This document shows positions 41,001 to 48,660 of a stretch of 64,000 nt of DNA, in pieces. Position 1 is the stretch's first letter; each line of letters opens with the position of its first letter. Under the pieces are notes generated by a model. That model saw nothing but the letters and a program-made list of their open reading frames with translations. It was not told the origin of the DNA and did not search any database. The DNA is from Pyrocephalus nanus. Its lineage: Eukaryota; Chordata; Aves; Passeriformes; Tyrannidae. A program made the position numbers and the translations under genes. The stretch spans positions 100,551,739-100,615,738 of the forward strand of contig CM076259.1 of assembly GCA_038380795.1 (NCBI GenBank), in the 5' to 3' direction.

Positions 41001-43782
41001 ATAACAAAAAGCATGACTGTCTCCTCACACCTTGCTTGTTATAATGGATGCAGCGTCACTTTTCTGTGTTCCCTGCTACTCTAAATCACCACATATTCTT
41101 CCTTTAGTGCTTTTCTTCACCCACCTGTGAGGAAACAAGAAAGGGCACAAACAGGTGTGTGACACATATGTCACCATTTTTGCTGCAGTAGCAGTGGCAG
41201 AGAAGCAGCCAAGATATGGATACTGAGTCGTTTCATTATCCAAATCTCACTTTCTTCTGAAATGTTGGTAAACAATTTTTTTTTAATTTATTTTATACTT
41301 GGGCATAGAAGGCTCTAGGCAATTGCCTAAATTAGGCATGCAAAACCTCAATATTTTATGAGATTGCTTTTACCACTGCTGCAATTACATACATACATGT
41401 GAAACTCCCACATTTCAGTGCACAAAGTAGCACCATAAGAGCATTATTTGCATTTGGGACTGTCTTATTCACCTTTTTCTAGTGTATTTGTACACAGTTT
41501 AGCACATCAGCACCCATTCCACATGGCAACAAGAACAGTACTGATTGACGTGGGTCCTTGGGAGAGTTTAATTTATTGTGCCTATTACCAGAGCTTCCCA
41601 GGTTGTGGAGAGGGCACCTGTAACACCCATCCCTCCTTGCTGAGGAGTCAGGAAACACGAATGTCATACTGTGCCTGAAGAGCTATTTCAGTCACCCTTC
41701 ACCCCTGTACAAACACACAGCAAGGCCAAGGCTTTTGCCAGGGCTGTTCCCCGGGCTGTGCCATGGGTGCAGTGCCCACTGTACCTGCTCCAGGCTCCAG
41801 GCTCCAGCAGAGAGAAGCAGTGGCAGCTGTAAGCCCTTGGCAGTCCTTTACCCACATCTCCCTCACCCACACACCCCCTTTGCATGACAGCAGCCACCAC
41901 TGGGAGGCTTTCCAAACACTTCCTTTCATGGGAGCATGAAAAGCTAAGTGGGCAAGAGCTTGATAAGCACCCAGATGAATAGCATCACTGTGAAAATGTG
42001 TTCTGAGCTCCTTCTCCTGAGCAGGGACTGAGAGGTGCCTTAGGAGTGGCAGGGCAGAAGGGGGGGCTCTTTGGCTGCAAAAGCCAGGGGAAAGAAGTTA
42101 ACTTGCTGTCTGATGTTTCTGCAATTAGAGGAACTGGTAAGTCAGAGGAATAGTTATAGGGTTTGTGACACAATTTACAAGGAAAATGGATGGGAAGGAG
42201 CCAGAAGGGACAGTATTCATTAACTCTCTTCCAGCAGAAAAGGGGAAGAGGAATCAGTGGGTTTCTTACCAGTGCTGCTGAAGAGATCAAGCAAGAGAAA
42301 ACATTCTCTCTGAGCACTGGACTAATTGGTTCTTATTGCTGGTATCTTCTCATGTATTTTATTATCATCTCATTAATGTTGGAAATACTATATGGGGCTT
42401 TCATTTTATGCATTTGGAAACGTTACAGTTTAAGCACCTGGTGCCTTGGAAAGCATTCCAGATTGACAATGATTAGTCATTTGAATTTCTTCCAGCAACC
42501 AGTCTCCTTGCCTTAATTAAGAAATATGATAATTAAACCATGTTTCAATTAAGCTATATGACCACAAAGTGGAAGAAAAGCCATTATGCAAAAATAGATG
42601 TACAATGTTCAGCTTCATTTTTATGCCCTAAATTCTTTTCTCTAAAGCTTGAGTTAACTTTAAAATACACACAACTACAAAGCTCAAGGTGTTTTTGTTC
42701 ATTTTGAAAGGCTCTGAGCTCACATGATGCTGGGCTGGGGCATGGCAATATCAGTAACCAGCCAGGCCACAGATGTCTGCTCTCGAAAAGCCTTGTTCTT
42801 GCCTAGAGCTACTGTTGGCTGGGAAAGCCAGAGGCTGGTGCTGAGAAGCAAGAACTGTTTTGCAAGACAGTGTAGATACAAATGCCATGGTCCTTCCTGC
42901 AGATAGAAGTAGACTTTCAAGCCAATATACCAGACCACTGCACTACTAACTCCACTGCTGGCATTTGGTGGTCGATGATCTCGATTCATTTTTCCCAGCT
43001 CAATACCTCCAGGAAGTATAGCAACAGCCCTGACTATGAGAAGAGTGATGGGGGCAGCGGGAAAAGTCCCCCACTGGATAACTAGTGTGGTCCACTATAT
43101 AAACAAATCAGCAAGCATTTCATAGAATACCTACATTCAGAAAATGTTGGCATATTCACTGAGAACAAAACAATTTCAGCACCAGAGAAGAGAGCGTGCT
43201 GTCTGTGCCAGTAAAAAGCCTGATGTAAATTCAGTCATACCTTTTTCTCCATTCAACACAGATTTTGGGGACGAGCATGCAGAGCATCCTTGCCTTTTCC
43301 CTCCACTCACTGGGATGACTCAAAGTGAGGGCTAGGGACAAGCCCAGGCTCCAGCCACCCCCGTGCAGTGTGAAGGCAGTAAAGATACCAACCTAAGGCT
43401 GTAGAGGCTGGTAGTGACCCAGGCACATCCAGTGAGACATTGCTATGTCAAGGCAAGCCCCTCTACCCTCCTCAAACTAAACCACAGATACCAAGTAACA
43501 CTCTAATTTTAGCCAAGTTTGGTGGAATACCAGAATAAACCAGAAAGTAGCTTTCAGATTCCTAAGACAATAGTAAAACCCAGGGGATGGAGCACTTACC
43601 ATTTTCTTGGCATTCTCCTCAGTGATGTTGGTGTTGTAGTTCCATGAGGCAATGGAGCTCTCGTAGCTGATATCTTCTGCCATCCTGTTAAACTGTTCTA
43701 GAAACTGTTGGGCTTGTTGGTTGACATTCTGAGGGGTCACAGCAGCGATCAGACCACAGAGAAGCCAGAGGTGGACCAACAT
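19895..43782 (-). CDS. ACE2: ACE2, angiotensin-converting enzyme 2 (18 coding exons, complete)
   Basis: ACE2 is a type I membrane zinc carboxypeptidase (M2 family) that trims one residue from angiotensin II and other peptides. Its collectrin-like half chaperones SLC6 amino-acid transporters at brush borders; in mammals it is also a coronavirus receptor. Eighteen exons with canonical GT-AG ends sum to 2430 nt (809 aa; human 805). Domains: signal peptide about 1-18; peptidase about 19-610 with R273, H345, P346, HEMGH 374-378, E402, H505 and Y515 all present; cysteine pairs 132/140, 344/361 and 530/542; collectrin-like neck from about 613; membrane helix about 741-763; short cytosolic tail ending TQTSF, a class I PDZ ligand. 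Sequons include N52, N78, N194, N546, N580, N598 and N690. The ATG at 43782 is chosen because it opens a hydrophobic signal peptide; an in-frame GTG two codons upstream is not a likely start. No lesion seen. Confidence 0.97.
20660..20854 (-). CDS. ACE2: ACE2 coding exon 17, membrane-spanning (codons 705-770)
   Basis: 195 nt, acceptor GGCAG, donor AAA/GTAAGT. Reads [19 protein letters not shown], then a helix [20 protein letters not shown] (about 741-763) and the stop-transfer QRDRKK. Same length and phase as the CLTRN exon at 58794-58988. Confidence 0.97.
22120..22236 (-). CDS. ACE2: ACE2 coding exon 16 (codons 666-705)
   Basis: 117 nt, acceptor TTCAG, donor CAG/GTGAGA. Reads [20 protein letters not shown] then [16 protein letters not shown]; sequon N690. 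Same length and phase as the CLTRN exon at 62135-62251. Confidence 0.95.
23172..23272 (-). CDS. ACE2: ACE2 coding exon 15 (codons 633-666)
   Basis: 101 nt, acceptor CACAG, donor CCA/GTGAGT. Reads [20 protein letters not shown] then [13 protein letters not shown]. Confidence 0.95.
24215..24251. repeat. (GTTT)n microsatellite
   Basis: GTTT/GTTTTT units in ACE2 intron 14. Confidence 0.85.
24340..24603 (+). mobile_element. CR1 LINE 3' fragment
   Basis: Sense on the + strand, antisense to ACE2, in intron 14. Shows GTTGCCCAGAGAGGTGGTGGA, GAGCAACCTGATCTAGGGGA, GGCTGGACTAGATGACCTTA and the terminal CTATTCTATGATTCTATA. Confidence 0.92.
26692..26723. repeat. 13-bp perfect inverted repeat, 6-nt loop
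   Basis: CAGATGGGCTAAG and its exact reverse complement separated by TCAATG, in ACE2 intron 14. No element or RNA family recognised. Confidence 0.85.
27506..27564 (-). CDS. ACE2: ACE2 coding exon 14 (codons 613-632)
   Basis: 59 nt, acceptor ACCAG, donor GCG/GTGAGT. Reads [19 protein letters not shown], the start of the collectrin-like neck; the VRISLK-ALGD block is shared with collectrin. Confidence 0.95.
28253..28425 (-). CDS. ACE2: ACE2 coding exon 13 (codons 555-613)
   Basis: 173 nt, acceptor AACAG, donor CAT/GTACGT. Reads [38 protein letters not shown] and GWKTDWAP; end of the peptidase domain, with sequons N580 and N598. Confidence 0.95.
28795..28917 (-). CDS. ACE2: ACE2 coding exon 12 (codons 514-555)
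   Basis: 123 nt, acceptor TTTAG, donor GAG/GTAATG. Reads [20 protein letters not shown]; includes Y515, the C530/C542 pair and sequon N546-S-T. Confidence 0.95.
29528..29626 (-). CDS. ACE2: ACE2 coding exon 11 (codons 481-514)
   Basis: 99 nt, acceptor CCCAG, donor AAG/GTAGTG. Reads [20 protein letters not shown] then [12 protein letters not shown]505 is the conserved transition-state histidine. Confidence 0.95.
31201..31345 (-). CDS. ACE2: ACE2 coding exon 10 (codons 433-481)
   Basis: 145 nt, acceptor TTCAG, donor AA/GTAAGT. Reads [20 protein letters not shown] and [17 protein letters not shown]. Confidence 0.95.
32133..32359 (-). CDS. ACE2: ACE2 coding exon 9, zinc-binding exon (codons 357-433)
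   Basis: 227 nt, acceptor TGCAG, donor GAAG/GTAAAT. Carries the gluzincin motif [11 protein letters not shown] (374-378) and the third zinc ligand E402 in [11 protein letters not shown]361 pairs with C344. Confidence 0.97.
33376..33545 (-). CDS. ACE2: ACE2 coding exon 8 (codons 301-357)
   Basis: 170 nt, acceptor TTTCAG, donor CAG/GTACTG. Reads [20 protein letters not shown] ... [15 protein letters not shown]; contains H345 and P346 of the active site and C344. Confidence 0.95.
33816..33841. repeat. (GGTAA)n short tandem repeat
   Basis: Four to five 5-bp units in the intron between ACE2 exons 7 and 8. Confidence 0.85.
35035..35132 (-). CDS. ACE2: ACE2 coding exon 7 (codons 268-300)
   Basis: 98 nt, acceptor TGAAG, donor AAG/GTAAGA. 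Reads [19 protein letters not shown]273 is the chloride/substrate-side arginine. Confidence 0.95.
35831..35939 (-). CDS. ACE2: ACE2 coding exon 6 (codons 232-268)
   Basis: 109 nt (one codon longer than human), acceptor TCCAG, donor CG/GTACGT. Reads [20 protein letters not shown] ... [10 protein letters not shown]. Confidence 0.95.
36479..36591 (-). CDS. ACE2: ACE2 coding exon 5 (codons 194-231)
   Basis: 113 nt, acceptor TACAG, donor CAG/GTAGGG. Reads [16 protein letters not shown] and [16 protein letters not shown]. The exon 4/5 junction completes the sequon N194-Y-S. Confidence 0.95.
37893..37910. repeat. A-run (T-run on the ACE2 strand)
   Basis: About 18 A, starting some 10 bases past the exon 4 donor. 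Prone to length variation and close to a splice site. Confidence 0.9.
37920..38063 (-). CDS. ACE2: ACE2 coding exon 4 (codons 146-194)
   Basis: 144 nt, acceptor GACAG, donor ATA/GTAAGT. Reads [17 protein letters not shown] and [19 protein letters not shown] run of about 18 A/T lies just beyond the donor. Confidence 0.95.
38676..38769 (-). CDS. ACE2: ACE2 coding exon 3 (codons 115-146)
   Basis: 94 nt, acceptor TTGCAG, donor CAG/GTACGG. Reads [13 protein letters not shown] ... CLVLEPG; C132 and C140 form the first conserved disulfide pair. Confidence 0.95.
40626..40784 (-). CDS. ACE2: ACE2 coding exon 2 (codons 62-114)
   Basis: 159 nt, phase 0, acceptor TTGCAG, donor AGA/GTAAGT. Second peptidase helix ([14 protein letters not shown]) with sequon N78-A-S, and [16 protein letters not shown] at the end. 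Confidence 0.95.
43600..43782 (-). CDS. ACE2: ACE2 coding exon 1 (codons 1-61)
   Basis: Signal peptide [15 protein letters not shown] and the first peptidase helix, ending [11 protein letters not shown], then donor GTAAGT. Includes sequon N52-I-T. The start context has A at -3. Confidence 0.95.
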
Positions 43783-43856
43783 ATTCACGTCCAGGCTGAG
43801 AACCTCTCAATGAAGTAGGTTTCCTCAGTTAAGCTTCTCTGCCAGCCTTTGTCTTA

Positions 43857-43871
43857 TCAGCCTTCAAGCAT
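43857..43871 (-). promoter_or_regulatory. upstream ORF in the ACE2 leader (4 codons)
   Basis: ATGCTTGAAGGCTGA lies 74 nt upstream of the ACE2 start codon, with G at -3. It is in the leader only if transcription starts near 43888, as the TATA box suggests. It ends well before the main ATG, so reinitiation is possible. Confidence 0.5.
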
Positions 43872-43913
43872 GGCCAGTGTGAAGAAGAAAGGCTGAATAC
43901 AATTTACTGGACC

Positions 43914-43920
43914 TTTTATA
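43914..43920 (-). promoter_or_regulatory. ACE2: ACE2 TATA box
   Basis: TATAAAA(GG) on the minus strand, 132 nt upstream of the ATG. A start site about 25-30 nt downstream (near 43888) would give a leader of about 105 nt. A GATA-type site (TGATAAG, 43853-43859) lies in that leader. Confidence 0.6.
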
Positions 43921-43981
43921 GGTTTTATTCCTTACAGGAGAGAAAGGAAAAAGTTTTTTATAAAAAGCCAAATAAACAAAA

Positions 43982-43994
43982 GTCAATGATTAAC
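43982..43994 (+). promoter_or_regulatory. ACE2: HNF1-like site in the ACE2 promoter
   Basis: GTCAATGATTAAC differs from the palindromic HNF1 consensus GTTAATNATTAAC at one base. It lies about 62 bp upstream of the TATA box. HNF1A/B are known activators of mammalian ACE2 and collectrin. A weaker half-site (GTTAATG) is at 44057-44063. Confidence 0.6.
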
Positions 43995-45059
43995 TTTGGA
44001 AAAACATAATTACTCCTGCCATTTTATGGCCTTCTTATAAAAGGCTTTTACTTTTGGTTAATGTTTCCCAAATGTGCTGTCAATGATACAGCTGATCACT
44101 TTATCTATAGCCTACCCGTGTCTTTGGTAGCTCAGAATCTGTGAATCCTTTAACAGGCTGGTGATGAGCTGTAAAAATATTCAGAAACTTTACTGAAACA
44201 CTAAGCCAAGAACCTTAATTCCCATGCAGGAAGAAACCCCAGTCAGCCTGAGACAGGGTACCTAGTTGCGTGTTTAGGCCCATGTATTAAAAGGCTTTTT
44301 AAAGCCTGGGTGATCTGGAGAATAGACTTGTTTTTCAAAGCAGTTAAGGCATATAATTTATGAAATTTAAATGTGTTCACTTCATGGGATCACATCTTGC
44401 ATAGAGACCTAATCTGTACTATAAATCAACTGGATTTAAGTACTAAGGTGACTAAGACTACTAAAATTACTCCATCTTAATGTCTAAATACCTTTGCTAA
44501 TCTAACCAGGAACCATGTGGTTACTGAAAATCAATGGGAAAATCAATGCCTGAATTAGCTCTGGAAATGCATGTTGGGTTGAGCTTATTGATCCAACAGT
44601 ACTTTTTAAATTAGCCATTTCTGCTCAGGATCACTTAGTTCTGTTTTGCATCTTGTGGGGGAGATTTTGAGATGCAACTGTGTAGCCACATCCATGGGGT
44701 TGGTTTCCAATTCCTAGCAGAGCTTCTCCAAAACCACTATGAGTCTGCCTGCTCATAGGGAGCAACAGCAATCAGACCCTTCAATGCCAAACCCTGGGAA
44801 AGCAGCTCCAGCCCTCACACCTACGATGGGCTGAACACAGCACGGCCTCAGCAGGGCCACCAGCAACAAACATTCCCAACAAGCACAGCCAGAAAACAGG
44901 GACCTTGAGGAAGCACCTTGCTTCAATATCTCCTGGGATCCATGTCCTGTGGACAAGTGATCTGTGTCACCCATGTCCAATCCTCTAACATTCTTTTTCT
45001 TCAAGGCAAAGTTAACAACATTCACTCAACCTTCTCCCAGAGATCATGTTCCCTAAATT

Positions 45060-45600
45060 TCTTGTTACTCTTCTTGGTGCCATCCAGACTTGCCACATTT
45101 TGTGCTTCCTCAGTAATGGTATCCACATCTGAACACAACTGAAACCTTACCAATGACCAGTAGTGCAATCACTGGAACATCTTGTGTGCTGTTCCTCGTT
45201 GATACACACCTTCTTTCTGGTGAGATTAGCTTCCATCAACTCATACTCTAGTCGAAACCTTTCTGGTGGTGCTACTTGTTCAGCCATTCCCTTTTTTGTC
45301 TCTGTACATCTGGTTCTAGGGTGGCACTAATTACTGCATTTTTCATTTGTCTGGGCTGAAGTTCCATCACACTGATTTCAGACCCCTTTTCAAAATTTTA
45401 TGAATGTGTGGAATTGTTATCCTTAATGGACCTCCAGCTTCACAATGCCTGCAAACCTGTTAACAGATTGGTTTTCTCTTCCTGCATCCAGATTATGTGG
45501 GAAACACTAAGGCCCAGGAGAAGTCTCACTTAAAATGACCCACCTTCTTGAATGAGAACCATGAAGCCTGTACTTAAGTAATTACATGTCTTCTGTGATT
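45060..45600 (-). mobile_element. old, degenerate CR1/L3-like repeat
   Basis: Phrases such as TTCAAAATTTTATGAATG, CTGCAAACCTGTTAACAG and GGCCCAGGAGAAGTCTCACTT resemble a widespread old amniote CR1-type consensus in degraded form. Boundaries are approximate. Confidence 0.3.
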
Positions 45601-46504
45601 CTTGTCTTGCTCATCATTTCTTAATTTGCCAGTGAGACTGTCACCTGGTGAAATGTTGAAAGGTTCTTGTGGTGTTGTTTTAGCTGTTCTGTGTCAGAGC
45701 AGAGAATTATGTCTATAATTACCTTTACATGATTTCTTCTTCTTCAGTAGAGAACATGGATTATGTTGACTCTTCAACTCTTTTATTTTCTCTTCTATGA
45801 TGTCAAGTTAACTGCACAATCACTGAACCAGTACTTTTTATGGTACTGAAACTGGGGTTTCAGGGCTGGCTGAAGACAAAATGCCTTTTTACATGCAGGT
45901 GCTATTTTTTGCCCCCTCTACAGTGCTCTGGTGCCTTCCTCAGGGGGAGCTCTGATAGTTGTCACCTCCCTGCCATGATGCAGGATTCACCTCTGCTCCT
46001 TGTCCAGCCTGCCACTGTCACATGCCCGTGCACAGCTCTGAAAACCCCAAGGGGTACCTGCAGGACCCAGGGGACCCTAAACAGTGGGATACTTGGGGAA
46101 TACCTGAAAGGGAGAGAAGGGTGTCACCTCATTTCATATAGGGAATGCATCTGCACCTGCATTTAAGTGTGTGTGCAAACAATGGGGTGAGCTGAAAATG
46201 TAACAGGCAGAGTCACGCTGAATTATGCTGCAGATTTTTAGACCTATTTCTAAGTTCTTTTCTATTGCACCCCTAAATGTAAACCATGATAGTATATCTG
46301 AGGAATAATGCAATAATTACGTTCCACCTTCTTTGCCATTGCCTTTACACAAGAGAAAAAAATCAAGATGTGAGATGAATTAGCACAAAGTTGTTTTGAA
46401 AAAAGTGTTACAACAGTGAGGAGTCACTGGACTCCACACACATCAAACTTTCATGGCTGGGTTTGTTCCCATTAAGCAGACACAAGGGAGACCACTGGAT
46501 ACGT

Positions 46505-46722
46505 AGGATCATAGAACCCCAGAATATCCTGACTTGGAAGGGACCCACAAGGATCGTCAAAGTCCAACTCCTGGCCATGCACAGCACCCCAAGAGTCACA
46601 CCATGTGCCCGAGAGCATTGTTCAAGTGTTTCTTGAACTCTGTCAGGCTTAGTGCTGTGACCACCTCCCTGGAGCCTCTTCCAGTGCCCAACCACCCTCT
46701 GGAGTGAGTGTGTCAGCCCTAC
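46505..46722 (-). mobile_element. CR1 LINE 3' fragment
   Basis: Reverse orientation: ATCATAGAACCCCAGAATATC, CTTGGAAGGGACCCACAAGG, TCCAACTCCTGGCC and TTCTTGAACTCTGTCAGGCTT. Less diverged than most copies here. Confidence 0.92.
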
Positions 46723-47579
46723 TACCATGGCAGGCTTTCTGCAGGATGGCCAGGCTCAGCTGGGAGTGCTTTATATAGCTCAAGATGGTGATGGCCATCC
46801 ATTCTTGGATGAGCTGGGAGTATTTCTTGGGGTGGACCTTCATGGTGGTCCAGAAGGCTGGTGAGAGCATGGAGACAGTTTGTGCCATAGCAAAAAGGAA
46901 AGAGTAAACAGCTGAGAAAAGGAAGTACCTTGAGCCTTTTCAGGAAATTCAAACCTCCAGCAAGGGCAGCAAGGCAGAAGCCAATGGGTTTGGGTGATAG
47001 GAGAAGAGCAACTGGGAGTTTAAACCTGATCTCAACCAAATATGCTGTTGTATGAGATGGCAACCAGCCTGCTTGGCTCGGAGCAAAGCGACTCTCAGTT
47101 TGCCTCCGTTACAGAACAAAGGCTGCGTGTAACCTGACATGCTAACACAGGCTCCTTCTCCTCCAGTGTGCCAGTCCCCCTCCACCCCCTGGGCTGCAGC
47201 ATGAGTTGTGGCTCCCAGCTCCTACCTGATACTCCCAGTCCCGTCCCCAGGGTCCAAGTTGTCTGACATCTGCTCAGATAGCTGCCCACCACTGTTCATC
47301 CGTACCCTGCCTCTGTTGGAGCAGTTTTCTGCCTCATCACTCATGTTGGCTGAGCTGAGCTATGAAACTAGGACTGCAATAACAGAGAATTGCATTTAGG
47401 ACATGCCTCAATAAGAAATCTCTATGTTGTGTATTGGGCACCACACACCCTTAAAATGACTTAAAATACCATTATCAGGCCATTTCTTCCACATAGCAGC
47501 ACTGTTTAAGCTCTCTGCTACACTGTGTGATTCTGCCTAGTGCATAAAGGACAGATATAAGCATTACTCAGTGACCAGT

Positions 47580-48660
47580 TTGTGAAGAGGGGCTCTGAAG
47601 AGCTGTGGCTGCACAGCACTGGGGCTGCCTGGCCTGGAGCATCCCCAGGGAGGATGAGCTGCCAGGGGACAGCCACCCACCACCTGCACAGGGCTGCAGC
47701 TGCCCCACTCTGCCACTTGCCAAAGAGCAGCGTACATCAGTTAAATACCTGGCAAATCCTTGCTCTGAGGACTCCCGTAAAGTGGCTTTATGGAGGCAGT
47801 GGACAGCCCAGGGGAGGCTTCAGCCCCTCCACACATCTTCCTGCAGCAGTGCTGGGAGAGGGGCCGCCCTGCCCCAGCTGCACCTGGGCATCGCTGGGGG
47901 GCAATCCCCGGTCCTCTCCCTCTTTCTCATGCTTCAAACTGGGGGCTGGGCAAACAGTCTTTTTAATCCCCCGAGCAGCCTTTTTCCCACATGACTAACT
48001 CTTCTGCATGCGTGACATCCGCCTTTTCTCGGATGAGAGCCCTCCTGCCAGTGCTGGGGCTGGGGAGCTGGCTCCCTGGCTCACCGGCTGCCCTCAGCCC
48101 GTGCAACAGGGGCTTTCCTGCTGGGAACACTCCGACAAGAGGAGGCTTTAATGAGATCCTTGTGTCCGGTCTCTAGGTGGGGAGCGGAGCTGTGTGGCAG
48201 CAGGGAGGGTGGATATCCCTACTCCTCTGCAGGCGGGCACAGCTTGTCCTGCTCGACATCTGAACCACTGGGGACCAGCTCCCACGGAAAAGGCACATCC
48301 CAGCAGACAATCTCAGCTCGAGCATCAGCAGTTTGGGCTTAGCTGGCTCTTCCTCTGCAGGAACGACACAGGGCAGGTAAGTGGCTGCTCAGATTAATTC
48401 TCCATTGCCCAGGAGGAATGGAGGTCAAGGCAGCGAGTGCAGAGCACAGAGACTCTCCACCTGCTGCCCCACTCAGGACATCCACCTCAGAGGGGAGAAG
48501 GGAAGGGAGGTTTCTGTTTAACTGGCACCCACCTCCTGCAGCTGGTTTGACCACGCAGCCATATCCCAGTGACCTCATGGAGCAGGGAGGGGTTTGCACT
48601 CCACTGGTCCAAGGCTGGGGCCAGTGTCTTGGACAACAAATCTGTACCTCTCCATAACTT
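47580..48660. other. GC-richer block upstream of ACE2
   Basis: Clearly richer in G and C than its surroundings, with scattered CpGs (I count about 19 in 47730-48370). It opens chance ORFs in several frames on both strands. It lies about 4-5 kb upstream of the ACE2 start. It could be regulatory or an upstream noncoding exon; no motif decides. Confidence 0.4.

Larger units (their letters stand above)
20016..43599 (-). other. ACE2 introns: contents
   Basis: Intron lengths from the 5' end range from about 0.4 kb to about 4.2 kb (intron 14, 23273-27505). Contents seen: CR1 at 24340-24603, a GTTT repeat at 24215-24251, a 13-bp hairpin at 26692-26723, a GGTAA repeat at 33816-33841 and an A-run at 37893-37910. 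No nested gene or RNA gene was recognised. Many short ORFs occur but have no recognisable product. Confidence 0.6.

Noticed and set aside
42190..42516. 108-codon ORF, + strand.
   Set aside because: Antisense to ACE2 intron 1, with no recognisable protein features beyond chance hydrophobic stretches.
43783..43788. In-frame GTG two codons upstream of the ACE2 ATG as an alternative start.
   Set aside because: Eukaryotic initiation strongly favours the ATG, which has A at -3 and directly opens the signal peptide.
47582..47998. 138-codon ORF, + strand, with overlapping ORFs in other frames.
   Set aside because: The composition is driven by local GC richness, several frames are open at once, and no family is recognised.
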